The translations under genes and the position numbers were made by a program. Shown one piece after another: positions 1-11,159 of a DNA stretch of 64,000 nt. Position 1 is the first letter of the stretch; each line of letters opens with the position of its first letter. Source of the DNA: Hemibagrus wyckioides (lineage: Eukaryota; Chordata; Actinopteri; Siluriformes; Bagridae); assembly GCF_019097595.1 (NCBI RefSeq), contig NC_080726.1:19197705-19261704 (forward strand). The letters run 5' to 3'. The notes under the pieces were generated by a model, which made no database searches, was not told where the DNA came from, and worked only from the letters and a program-made list of their open reading frames with translations.

Positions 1-1566
1 ATTAGAAGCTGAGTCGCACTGTTAGATCTTCCTGTAACACGACGCTCAGGTGGAAAACCAGGCAAAGCTTCACTAACATTTACTAGAAAAACAAATGCTT
101 TACGGCTGATCTGATCCCATCTGAACTGAACTCCTTCAGTTTTTTTTTCCTTCAGTTTTTGTTCTATTCTTGCTAGCTTGTTGATTTAGAGCTACATTTC
201 TTCTTATTAGCTTCAGCAGCCTCGATTCAGAATGTTCTAGAAAGCTAGTCAGCGTCACTCCAATTACACACCGACACCTACCATTAAAACACAGTAACAA
301 AGTGTCGCTAGATCACTTGTAACATTTTAGCTGTTCTTAGTTTGAGATGAAATTTGCATTCGTTTTAAACTGTGTGAGACAAATGCTAAAGTAGCTAACA
401 TGGCGATTTTCACTCTGGTTAGCCATGTTAGCATCCCCGAGTCAAGTATATCTTGTCATATTAGTCATTAGGAAAAATATCACCAGAACTCTTGCTAATT
501 TACATTTTTCTTGCACTGAAAAAGCAGTTGGCTTTCTCTTCACGGTTAGCGTAAAGTATTTCTCTAACTCTAATCCGAGCAACTGAAAAATAAGAAACCT
601 AAGAGGTACTGAGCCATGCTAACAGGCTATGTGGTACTGTTTCTGATTTAGCATTATCGGCGTCAAGTATTATCGGTTACACTAGTGACAGCAGATGGTA
701 GCTGCAGACTGGTGGCCATCTTTTACGGTTTATAGAAGATGACTAGGTTCTGAACTAAACTCTAGAGAGAGAAAGGATACCAGGAAAATACTGAAGTAGC
801 ACTTGCTAATGTGGTATTTGTGTAGCACTAACTTGCTGAATCAGCAGCAGTTTTATCTTTTTCAGGACCTTCGGAATTTTCTAGAATAATTTTTTACTTA
901 CCATATGTTTGGACCTGGAGCTAAAGGCACCATGACGGTAACGTAGCCCTCGAGTGACGAAGCGTATACGAATGGAGACACTCTTTAAAAGAAGTTAATC
1001 ATATTTAGGAAGTGAAGCGGAATTCAGACACATTTGTCATTGTTTTGTCTGCGTGATTTATTACTTCTTTGTGTTATTTTACATCATTTTACAACAACTT
1101 GGCTTCATGTTATGCCATCACTTTTGCGTTTACTAGCAGAAACCGGTCCAGCCATCACTCTGCATGTCCCCTGCTATCAGTTTGTGAACTGAAATTGAAT
1201 CATAAATTCATTCGCTAAATGAACATAAGTCTAAATGTACATAATATTTCTGTCAGCACCTTATTAATAACTGCACAGCTACAGATGCTGTAGTAAGAAA
1301 GTTGAGCAACAGGCCAGCTTTTGTGTTGTCTATTTATTTGTGGATGTAAAATTGTGTAATATTATGAGTATAATGTTTAATAATAAAAGAAATAAAGTGC
1401 TTATTAAATTAATAAATAAAATGTGTATATAGTTCTGAGCTTAGGTTTTGCGTCGAGTGTGAGATTAGCGAATTACAACATAAACAACATTCACTGATAT
1501 TGTGTTGATTTATACAGGGTTTTTTATTTAACAACTTTTAATGTTTTAATGTTAATTATTCCCACA
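1..1566. other. intergenic, no gene recognised
   Basis: AT-rich sequence with no convincing coding exon on either strand. The words gctagc, gttagc and tagctaac recur, but no ordered repeat emerges. By human synteny the neighbour on this side would be zbtb20, but none of its coding exons is visible here. Confidence 0.5.
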
Positions 1567-2368
1567 ACAGAGGTGGGGTTTTTTTTCTGATTAGACAAAG
1601 GTGTTTTTACTGAAATCTGATTAGACAGATGTGTTTTTACTGAAATCTGATTAGACAGATGTGTTTTTACTGAAATCTGATTAGACAGAGGTGTTTTTAC
1701 TGAAATCTGATTAGACAGATGTGTTTAGACATAGGTGGGTTTTATTTTACTGAAATCTGATTAGACAGAGGTGTTTTTACTGAAATCTGATTAGACAGAG
1801 GTGTTTTTTTTTTTTTTTTTTTTACTGAAATCTGATTAGACAGAGGTGTTTTTTTTTTTGTTTTTTTTTTATCTTATTAGACAGAGGGATTTACCAAAAT
1901 CTGATTAGACAGATGTGTTTTTACTGAAATCTGATTAGACAGAGGTGTTTTTACTGAAATCTGATTAGACAGATGTGTTTAGACATAGGTGGGTTTTATT
2001 TTACTGAAATCTGATTAGACAGGTGTTTTTTTTTGTTTGTTTTTTTAAATCTTATTAGACAGAGGGATTTACCAAAATCTGATTAGACAGAGGTGTTTTT
2101 ACTGGAATCTGATTAGACAGAGGTGTTTTTTTTGACTGAAATCTGATTAGACAGGTGTTTTTTTTTTTTTTTACTGAAATCTGATTTGACTGAAGTGTTT
2201 TTTTTTGTTTAATGAAATCTGATTAGACAGAGGGATTTACCAAAATCTGATTAGACAGGTGTTTTTAATGAAATCTTATTGGACAGAGGTATTTACTGAA
2301 ATCTGATCAGACAGAGGTATTTACTAAAATGTAAATACCCTCCCCCCGATATCTGATTGGACAGAGGA
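1567..2368. repeat. 30-bp minisatellite, about 25 copies
   Basis: The unit contains CTGATTAGACAGAGGTGTTT followed by TTACTGAAAT. It repeats head to tail with a period of 30 bp. Several units have their T-run expanded to about 9-20 T, and a few carry the insert agacataggtgggttttatt. Unit order is clearest at 1587-1800 and decays towards 2368. Confidence 0.92.
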
Positions 2369-3016
2369 TCCTGTACAGGACACGAGGAAGCCGCAGTTTG
2401 AGTTCTGATACCTTGCTACATCCACATTAGACGACTCTGCATGAGTTCTTTCCCTGTGGCCGAATCCATCTCTAGTGTAAAGTGGCTTTTATTTTTCTCC
2501 TCAGAGAGAAGCAGGTGGTGCCTTCGCTCCAGTCTCCAGACGCTGTGGTTTTTCTTCCCCTAATGGCCCTCTTACTACAGTACACAGCAAAATGGCAGCA
2601 GATGGAAAGGAACCACAGGTACCGCAGGAGGAAGCTGGCTTTACATCGGAAGTTTACGCAGTCTGTCTTTAAGTGTCTGAATAAAGGCTTTAATTGCATC
2701 TGCAAGGACATGCACATGATGTTTCAGCTATAATCCAAGTGATGTCCTGCTTCAAACAAGCCGAAGTGGACATTTATTTATTTATTGATATTTTACCTAT
2801 AAGATGTTTTTGAATTGATTTTTTGGCCTAAAATACAATTTGTACATGACTAAAAAGGATGAAAGATAGTCAGGAAGCCAAAACAGATCTCAAGGGCACT
2901 TCCTATTTTGACATCTAATGCTAGTCATTCTTAATTATTATGGAGACCAGTGGCTGTCTTTCATGGTTTATAGATGGACTGGGTTTTTGATTTGGTTTTA
3001 GTCCAGACTCTATATA
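2369..3016. other. no supported gene
   Basis: Holds a short open frame (about 2482-2733, +) behind a TTTTCTCCTCAG-like acceptor. It has no recognisable domain and no ATG supporting it as a gene. It ends just before the Tc1 insertion. Confidence 0.4.
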
Positions 3017-4264
3017 CACTATATTGCCAAAAGTATTCGCTCACCTGCCTTGACTCGCATATGAACTTAAGTGACATCTCATTCCTAATCCATAGGGTTC
3101 AATATGACGTCGGTCCACCCTTTGCAGCTATAACAGCTTCAACTCTTCTGGGAAGGCTGTCCACAAGGTTTAGGAGTGTGTTTATGGGAATTTTTGACCA
3201 TTCTTCCAGAAGCGCATTTGTGAGGTCACACACTGATGTTGGACGAGAAGGCCTGGCTCTCAGTCTCCGCTCTAATTCATCCCAAAGGTGTTCTATCGGG
3301 TTGAGGTCAGGACTCTGTGCAGGCCAGTCACGTTCATCCACACCAGACTCTGTCATCCATGTCTTTATGGACCTTGCTTTGTGCACTGGTGCACAGTCAT
3401 GTTGGAAGAGGAAGGGGCCAGCTCCAAACTGTTCCCACAAAGTTGGGAGCATGGAATTGTCCAAAATGTCTTGGTATGCTGAAGCATTCAGAGTTCCTTT
3501 CACTGGAACTAAGGGGCCAAGCCCAGCTCCTGAAAAACAACCCCACACCATAATCCCCCCTCCACCAAATTTTACACTTGGCACAATGCAGTCAGACAAG
3601 TACCGTTCTCCTGGCAACCGCCAAACCCAGACTCGTCCATCAGATTGCCAGATGGAGAAGCGCGATTCGTCACTCCAGAGAACGCGTCTCCACTGCTCTA
3701 GAGTCCAGTGGCAGCGTGCTTTACACCACTGCATCCGACGCTTTGCATTGCACTTGGTGATGTACGGCTTGGATGCAGCTGCTCGGCCATGGAAACCCAT
3801 TCCATGAAGCTCTCTGCGCACTGTTCTTGAGCTAATCTGAAGGCCACATGAAGTTTGGAGGTCTGTAGCGATTGACTCTGCAGAAAGTTGGCGACCTCTT
3901 CGCACTAAGCGCCTCAGCATCCGCTGACCCCGCTCCGTCAGTTTACGTGGCCTACCACTTCGTGGCTGAGTTGCTGTCGTTCCCAAACACTTCCACGTTC
4001 TTATAATACAGCTGACAGTTGACTGTGGAATATTTAGGAGCGAGGAAATTTCACGACTGGATTTGTTGCACAGGTGGCATCCTATCACAGTTCCACGCTG
4101 GAATTCACTGAGCTCCTGAGAGCGACCCATTCTTTCACAAATGTTTGTAAAAACAGTCTGCATGCCTAGGTGCTTGATTTTATACACCTGTGGCCATGGA
4201 AGTGATTGGAACACCTGATTCTGATTATTTGGATGGGTGAGCGAATACTTTTGGCAATATAGTG
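3017..4264 (-). mobile_element. complete Tc1-like DNA transposon
   Basis: This 1248-bp element is bounded by perfect 29-bp terminal inverted repeats: 3017-3045, beginning CACTATATTGCC, and its exact complement at 4236-4264. Each end is flanked by TA (3015-3016 and 4265-4266), the target duplication expected for Tc1/mariner elements. The single gene runs leftwards and is open throughout (3099-4130). The right-hand TA is the first base pair of a GATA microsatellite, so the element appears to have landed at the edge of that repeat. Perfect inverted repeats and an open transposase suggest a young insertion. Two rearranged relatives occur at 9565-10054 and 39467-40008. Confidence 0.96.
3099..4130 (-). 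CDS. Tc1-like transposase, apparently intact
   Basis: A 343-codon DDE transposase that would cut and reinsert its own element at TA sites. The start is the ATG at 4130 (protein begins [10 protein letters not shown]). The frame is open further upstream to 4214, but that position is GTG, and 4130 gives the usual Tc1 length of about 340 residues. The N-terminal half has paired helix-turn-helix DNA-binding features ([16 protein letters not shown], then the [16 protein letters not shown] linker). The catalytic triad is visible: Asp in WSDESRF, Asp in QHDCAPVHK, and Glu in NPIEHLWDE, with exactly 34 residues between the last two (DD34E). No stop or frameshift interrupts it. The gene lies entirely between the inverted repeats. 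Whether the enzyme is active is inference. The fold and family are certain. Confidence 0.95.
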   Translation of the reverse strand: MGRSQELSEFQRGTVIGCHLCNKSSREISSLLNIPQSTVSCIIRTWKCLGTTATQPRSGRPRKLTERGQRMLRRLVRRGRQLSAESIATDLQTSCGLQISSRTVRRELHGMGFHGRAAASKPYITKCNAKRRMQWCKARCHWTLEQWRRVLWSDESRFSIWQSDGRVWVWRLPGERYLSDCIVPSVKFGGGGIMVWGCFSGAGLGPLVPVKGTLNASAYQDILDNSMLPTLWEQFGAGPFLFQHDCAPVHKARSIKTWMTESGVDERDWPAQSPDLNPIEHLWDELERRLRARPSRPTSVCDLTNALLEEWSKIPINTLLNLVDSLPRRVEAVIAAKGGPTSY

Positions 4265-4319
<55 letters not shown>

Positions 4320-4340
4320 ATTATAATAATTATATATCTC

Positions 4341-4385
<45 letters not shown>
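4265..4385. repeat. (GATA)n then (ATT)n microsatellites
   Basis: About 13 GATA units (4265-4318) directly abut the Tc1 right end. They are followed by a short AT spacer and about 15 ATT units (4341-4385). Confidence 0.95.
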
Positions 4386-4387
<2 letters not shown>

Positions 4388-6647
4388 CGGAATTATTGAC
4401 ATGGTATCTGTGGGTTTGCTGTAAAGAGATATTTAGGTAACATTTATGGACGGAGCCTCCAGTGTCAGGGTTTGGAACTGTCCATCAACTCTGAAAGTTT
4501 AGTTCAAAACTTTCTTCATTTCCCAAGAAACTTCAGAATACTAATGTGAGATATGGGGGTGGAGGCGGGGCTTCCGGGTGTTTTCAGCTAATAGAGAGTA
4601 TTCGATCTTTGTCATCATTACGTCATCGTCATAGCGACCCTGTTAGCTGTCAGTGTCGGGAATCTCATTAGAAACAACTTTTCCATTTTGACCTACTCAC
4701 GACTTGACACTTTAGCCCTTAGGAGGTTATATCGGGAGGTGTGTTAGTCATCGATGGATTGTTCGTGATTCATGACCATTAGAAGATCAGATCAGATCAG
4801 ATCATTTACACTCTTTACACACTTCCTGTTACCATATACGGTTATGTCTTGGAAAGCATGCTCACACCGTCTCGATTTTCTGCCTCGAATCGTGTTTCAT
4901 GTTAATATCGTTCCGAATAAAAACGGTACGGTGTCTTAAGATTTAAATTGGCTCCCTATCACATACAGGTGATGAAAGATGGATGGAAATGTAAGGCAGA
5001 GGAGGAAGAGCCTGTGTTCTCTTCTTTGTGAATTAATAAAAGAGATATTTATTAAGCAGCAGTTACATCATCCGTGTGCCCCCCCCTTCCCCCCTTAGTT
5101 TTGTCCCAGACCTGATACACCACCAGGAACTGAAAATGGTAGCAATGGTTTCTTTCCTAGAATAATGCTCATGACTTCCTGGAAAAGGCTGCCTGTGTAC
5201 CTGAAAATGTTTCTATGTTCCTCTGGGGGGTTATCAAATCTGATTTGCCATATTACTTATAGAAGGAGTCTCTGATTTTAGTGCGGAAATTTTTGTCTCC
5301 ACTTCTAAAGAGGAAAAAACAGAGATTGTGTCTAGCTGCTATAAAGTAAGTGAGAACAGGAATCTTCTGTATCATCCAAAACTATTGTTCTTAAATAAGC
5401 CAAATATTTGTAATCATCCTTGTAAGTTCCATGGTGTACTGTTCAAGGAAAAGAATCACCTTTAACACACACTCCACTTCATCACACCTGGGATTATTTT
5501 CCTAGAACAGCACATCATGCAGTGTTTTATTGTTTACATACTGTACAGAACATAGGGAGCTAAATCATATTTAACTTCTATAATGTTCTCAGTGTGAACC
5601 TGACAATCTGGTGCTGCGTTTTCACTAATTGGCGCCACACACACACACACTCACACGCCTTCCCTAGGCTGCGAAAGATACATTCAATTGAAATACCATG
5701 AGGCCTTAAAGACCAGTCATTCAAGACACCAGCATTATTTATTTTTTTGACTCGTCTGAGACTGGGGTAAAATCTGAACTGTGATGGGAATTTGCTGGAT
5801 GTCCTACTCTGTCGCATACTTCAGTAATCTCCTGTAAGATAAACAAGGAGTTTTGGAAATCCAGGATGAGTCTGGAATGATTTACAGTTGAATAGATGTT
5901 GTGAAATCTCCAGCACAGTGCCGCAGGGATGACGCATCACGCTGGTTCCCTCGACTAAAAGCCAGAAGGATTTTTCCTTTGGCTTTGGGATTACGGCAAA
6001 AAAAAAGCTCTGTGACTGACAAAAGTTTATGATTCTTACAGGTTTTGTGAATTTTGAAGCCTAAACACAATCGCGAGAAGTATAAAAGTAAAGTCGATAA
6101 ATTTACTGTACCAGGCAGTCACATGACTTCAGCACTTTTGTGGGAGAATCTGAACGAGTGAAAAGTTTTCCGACAATCTCTGTAGTCCCAGTTAGCCACT
6201 TGTTAGCAACATATAAAAGCTTAAAAAATCAATAGTGAAGCATGACAGATGTATTTTATGTCGCTGAAAAAATTATCTTGAGCTTGACCTTATTTCAGGA
6301 CTCATTTAAAAATAAAACCCAGTGCTTGAAAAGTGAAAAATGCTGAATCATTTCCAGGTTTTAGTAATCTATTTTAGCTGAAAACACTCAGAAACCCCGC
6401 CTCCACCTTGAAACCCCACCTCCTTTTCCTAATCTCACATCAGTATTCTGACATTTTTTGGGAAATAGGAAAGGTTTTGAACTAAAATCTAACAGTGTGT
6501 GTATTTGGGTAGCTAACCATAAACACGCTAAATATTTTACTCTATGTTTATTAGATATTAAATGAAATTTCATCAAAAAGCAACAAATTTTGGCAAACAA
6601 GCCATCAAAAAAAGGCAGGAATGCTCACTGAAAAAAAAAATCGTACA

Positions 6648-6652
<5 letters not shown>
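4386..6652. other. intergenic, no gene recognised
   Basis: No coding exon seen. Small features are (AGATC)n at 4785-4803, a C-run near 5080-5093 and (CA)n at 5636-5650. Confidence 0.5.

Positions 6653-6732
<80 letters not shown>
6653..6732. repeat. (TA)n microsatellite
   Basis: About 40 TA units with one AA interruption, directly beside the MITE that starts at 6733. Open frames here (runs of Tyr-Ile) are artefacts of the repeat. Confidence 0.95.
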
Positions 6733-6735
<3 letters not shown>

Positions 6736-7549
6736 TAATCCCTCTGAATGGGGGTGGTGTCCGTGTATCGCGGATTTTCGTTTATTGCGGGTGGTTTTCG
6801 AACGTAACCCCACAATAAACGATAATCCGCGATACATGGACGCCACCCCCAAATGCTTATTTTTTTATAGTTTAAGCCATAAATGACCCTCCCACACTCT
6901 TTAAACACACAGAGAAAACATTTGTAAGCATATAGCGAGATGAATTTTGGGTAAATTCGTAGAAATATCACATTTATAGTGAGTACTGTATGTATATATG
7001 TATGTTCATTGCCAGAAGCCTTAGAAGGTGCAGAGCATTTAGACGACATAATAGGGCTTGCAGAAAAAACGTAAAAATACAGCGTACACAGAACAAAACC
7101 ACTCGGGACAGAGACACACGAAAAACTGGGATGCTGGAGAATTCTGCTTTTCTTTCCCCAACTGCACACATAGCCAGCAGCCAATCACAACCGTGATTAA
7201 ATGAATGGGGCATTCCGATTGGCTAGACTCGTTCCTCCAGCCGTACTGTATTTTGATTTTCAGCATCCCCGCACCACACTTTCCTAAACATTGCTACGTG
7301 TTCTTTGTCTCTTGAGTAAATATGCTGTACAGTATTTTATATATAATTAAGATTTTACTTCATTTAAATTAATGGTTATATTTTGTAATTAATAATTATA
7401 TTTTTATTAATAAATTACCTTATTTCAACATAGAAACAATTCACTATAAGGTTTGCGGACACCACGATATACTGGGAAAATCCACAAAAAAAATTATGGT
7501 CCAAATAAAAATCTGCGATATACCGGGACCACCATATAGAGGGGGATTA
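6733..7549. mobile_element. pogo/Tigger-like MITE with palindromic end
   Basis: The left end (cagtaatccctctgaatgg) and the reverse complement of the right end (taatccccctctatatgg) are imperfect inverted repeats. Both are followed by the TATCGCGGATTTT/TATCGCAGATTTT motif seen in pogo-like MITEs of vertebrates. The left end carries an extra internal palindrome: 6750-6794 pairs with 6808-6850 with few mismatches. The ends lie in TA-rich sequence, consistent with TA targeting. The interior (about 6855-7440) has no transposase frame, so the element is non-autonomous. Family assignment is from memory of the terminal motif and is less certain than the element itself. Confidence 0.7.
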
Positions 7550-9564
7550 TATATATATATGTATACAAGTCCCACTAGGAAGGTTATATTTTACAAGCTG
7601 GGAAGTCAGTTCCATTAAAGATGGAGGTGTAGCTTCCCTTAATTAACTACAGAAAAATACAGGAAGATTTTTATACTCTACTTCTAGAAAATGTAGAATA
7701 ATTGTAAGTAGAAAACTGTAAATACTTTGCGAGAGGGATTACTCTGATTTCTAACTGATTTTAGATCTAATCAGATTTTCTTTTTGCGGGGGTCAAATCT
7801 TCCTGTTTAGGCCATGCCCATTTAAGACTTTAAGTTTGAATACAAATACGGATACTTGGATTACTAAACAGATACAGGCACTGTATCAAAAAATAAAATA
7901 AAACGTAGTGTGTTATATATTTTTTTCCTCCCCCACATGCTTTCCACAGGACTCCACATTTATCCCTCAGGTCTGTCTGCTCGGTATGAAAGCCTGATAT
8001 GAGCATAGACAGAGCATAAATAGTAGGTTTAGTTCCACTTCTACAGCAATGTACCAAGAAACATGAATCCTCCACTTCCTCCTTTGCTGGAAATGTACCT
8101 TCACATCTAACTAGTAATGCTAGTATAGCTAGATCTGAGCTGAATCCCAAATTGCTCCCTATTGGATATAAAGTGCACTAAGTAGGGTGGAATAAACGAA
8201 TTATAAATGATTTCATAACTAATGCGTATATGGTATAGGGAGCCGAGTACCAAAAATTCCCTAACGCGCTACATACAATATTAGTGTTAAATCTCTCTCG
8301 CTCGCTCTCACTCTCTCTCTCGCTTGCTCTCACTCTCTGGCTTGTTGCCATGGAGAAAGGAGCATCGTCGTGGATTTGATGGCGTCCGTTGGGGTCCTGT
8401 GAACAAGTGAGAAAGAAAGAGAGAAAGGGATGAAGAGAGGGGGAGGAGTGCTTACAGATAGCCGGAGTCATCGGAGGAGGATGCCGGCTGTCTTAAGCTG
8501 CGGTTGCCGCAGTAACCGTTGCCGTGCAGGAAGCCGCTCCTTATAGGGGTGAATGATGGAGGCTGGAGGCATCTGCTTGGAGAACACACACATTAAAGGG
8601 TTGAATCAGCACTAGTCTGCTTTTGTCATGTCTAGATTCTGAATATTATGTGTGTGTAACATATACATAATGTGTGCGTGTGATTTCTGGGTAGTTACTG
8701 TTCTTTTCTGTTTATACTAATATTTGAATGAACCTGATTTGTTATTGTGTCTTCATTGTGTGTATGTGAGTGACGTTAATCAGCTGAAACGCAGCACCAG
8801 ATCTGCACGATCATGCTGAGAACATCGTTACAAGGCTTCACGCTGAGAACAGGGTCTATTTACGGCAGCAGGAGAGACACTTGTAGCGATCAAGCGCCGA
8901 ATGTTCTGATCTGACGCCAAACCCCAAAACTCCTCCCACTCACACACATCTTAACTAAATATTCAAGCTGACTTCAACAGTTAACCACTGAGTTTCCATT
9001 TTCACAGATGCTTGACATTTTGCTGGTTGGATATTAGTTTTTTTTGGAAATTCCATATTTAAACAGCTGAAAAGTTTTTGCTAGTTTGATATTTGTTTAG
9101 CATTTTTTTCAGACTATGGACGTTCAGCTAAAGAAAGACGTTTTTTTTTTGACAATTTTTATATAAATTAAACTTATCTGGCCATTGGGTTTCAATTTTC
9201 TCAATTTTCTTTTTAACTGACATTAAGTTAAAATTTCACTTTATTGGACATTGAGCTAATTAGTTATTGGTTTTTATTTGTTTTTCAGTGGACATTTGGA
9301 CGATGGTTGAATAACTCTTAGAGACCTTGACTTTAGACTATTAGATATTTAGTTACGTTCAGATTTTCCATTTTCTTACACATTGGGGTTTAACAACTTT
9401 ATTGGACAGCATTTTAATTGGTTGTTTATCACTGTCATGGATATTGGACATTTAGCTAGTTAATTGGACAGTTAGCTGTCTTGACAGTTAATTTAGCCAT
9501 TTAGCTATCTGTCTATTTGCTTTCCCCCCTTTTTAACTCGTTGAACTATCTGATATTGGACATA
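7550..9564. other. intergenic, no gene recognised
   Basis: Contains a pyrimidine-rich CTCTCTCGCT tract at 8291-8338. At 9000-9500 there are recurrent phrases of the type 'ttggacatttagctagtt', which may be a very decayed tandem repeat. No coding exon seen. Confidence 0.45.
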
Positions 9565-10054
9565 CACTGTATTGCCAAAAGTTTTGGAACACCCCTCAAA
9601 ATCATTGAATTCAGGGGTTGGGCTTGGCCCCTTAGTTCCAGTGAAAGGAACTCTTAATGCTTCAGCATACCAAGACATTTTGGACAATTTCATGCTCCCA
9701 ACTTTGTGGGAACAGTTTGGGGATGACCCCTTCCTGTTCCAACATGACTGCACACCAGTGCACAAAGCAAGGTCCATAAAGACATGGATGAGCGAGTTTG
9801 GTGTGGAGGAACTTGACTGACCTGCACAGAGTCCTGACCTCAATAGAACACTGATAGAACACTCGATAGAACACCGTTGGGATGAATTAGAGCTGAGACT
9901 GCGAGCCAGGCCAAAACTGGGACGTCTGCCTTTACATGCACATGAATTTAATATGGAGTTGGCCCACTCTTTGCAGCTTTAACAGCTTCAACTCTTCTGG
10001 GAAGGCTTTCCACAAGGTTTAGGAGTGTGTTTATGGGAATTTTTGACCATTCTT
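9565..10054 (+). mobile_element. rearranged Tc1-like fragment (copy 2)
   Basis: Starts with a Tc1 inverted repeat (CACTGTATTGCC) after TA at 9563-9564. It then jumps by internal deletion to the central transposase region, read on the + strand as [19 protein letters not shown] and then [16 protein letters not shown]. The frame is broken by a stop at about 9818 (LD-stop, where the intact copy reads DW) and by a short duplication around 9840-9875. At 9912/9913 the sense sequence stops after gagccaggcc and is joined to the 3' end of the same element in inverted orientation (aaaactgggacgtctgc), running on to about 10054. The same junction occurs at 39497/39498. Confidence 0.9.
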
Positions 10055-11159
10055 ATTGAATTGCATTCATGTTCAAGGCAATACAGGAAATTTCACTTCA
10101 GCTAGTCGGAGAGTGGGCTTTAAATGGATGATTAGCTAGTTAGGGACATTGTACATTTTCTGTCAAATTACTCCTTTTTACTTACACTGTCTTTCATTTC
10201 CTCAGATATTAGACATTTAGTTGGTTGGACAGTTTTTTTGAGACTGAACATGTAGTTTATGATTTTCTACAGTATTTTTTTTTAGTTGAAATTGGACATT
10301 TGACTTACTGGATTGTGGTAAGCTGTTTACCTGGTGGGACACTGAGTGACTTTGAATTTACTTTAGTCTTTCTTTAGCTGTTCTGTTTTTCTTTTTTTTC
10401 TCAGACAGGCTGTTAATTGATTTTATTTTTTTTATCAGCATGTTAGCATGATTTGTGTTAGCGTGTTTACTCCTTGAAGTGGCATTGCTGCAGTGACAGA
10501 AAAAAAATGAATATGCGAGCGAACAGCTGCATCGTGTCGGACACTTCAACCAGGCGGCGTAATCAATTCGTCAATAAGAGTCGTTCACGCTTACAGCAAT
10601 TAAGGAGTCATTTCACTGCGGCTTATTTGTGAATAGCATCAATTCGAACCCTGAATTATATCACATACAGTAAGACATGCAGGACAGTTTCTTCTTTAAC
10701 AATGCTAGGACTGGCTTTTTGTACCTGAGACACTGGACAGCTTCCAGGTGATCATGAATATTCATTACGCAGAAGCATCCGTGCTCATTGGCATGCTCGT
10801 TAAATCACAGGCACTGCAAATAATTTATTGCATATTTAAGAAAGACATTTGTTTCTCCAGACGACTTCATGTTCGTCCTTGCACGCTTTTTTTTCTTCCT
10901 TCCTCTTGATTGGCATCCCTCAAGGCACATTTTAGATTTATTTCTTTTTATATACCTGGAGGACGCGTGTCCTTTGGATAAATGACTCCCTCATATGTTT
11001 AATTCATGGCTACTATATTTACAAGGTGACCTCATGACCTTGTGACCCCTGGTATTGACCCATGAAGGTGTGGCGGTTTTTTTCCACAGCATGAAGACTC
11101 AATTGACTCAAGAGAGATGCATTTCCTGTTTGAATTTTTGTTTAATATATTATTCTAAA
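10055..11159. other. intergenic, no gene recognised
   Basis: AT-rich and unique-looking, with several T-runs. No exon or repeat unit could be supported. Confidence 0.45.

Noticed and set aside
2482..2733. Open frame behind a splice-acceptor-like sequence, possible exon
   Set aside because: No recognisable domain, no ATG support, and no partner exon. Frames of this length on both strands are expected by chance.
6573..7266. Open frames with long Tyr-Ile runs and overlapping frames on both strands
   Set aside because: They come from (TA)n and the adjacent MITE.
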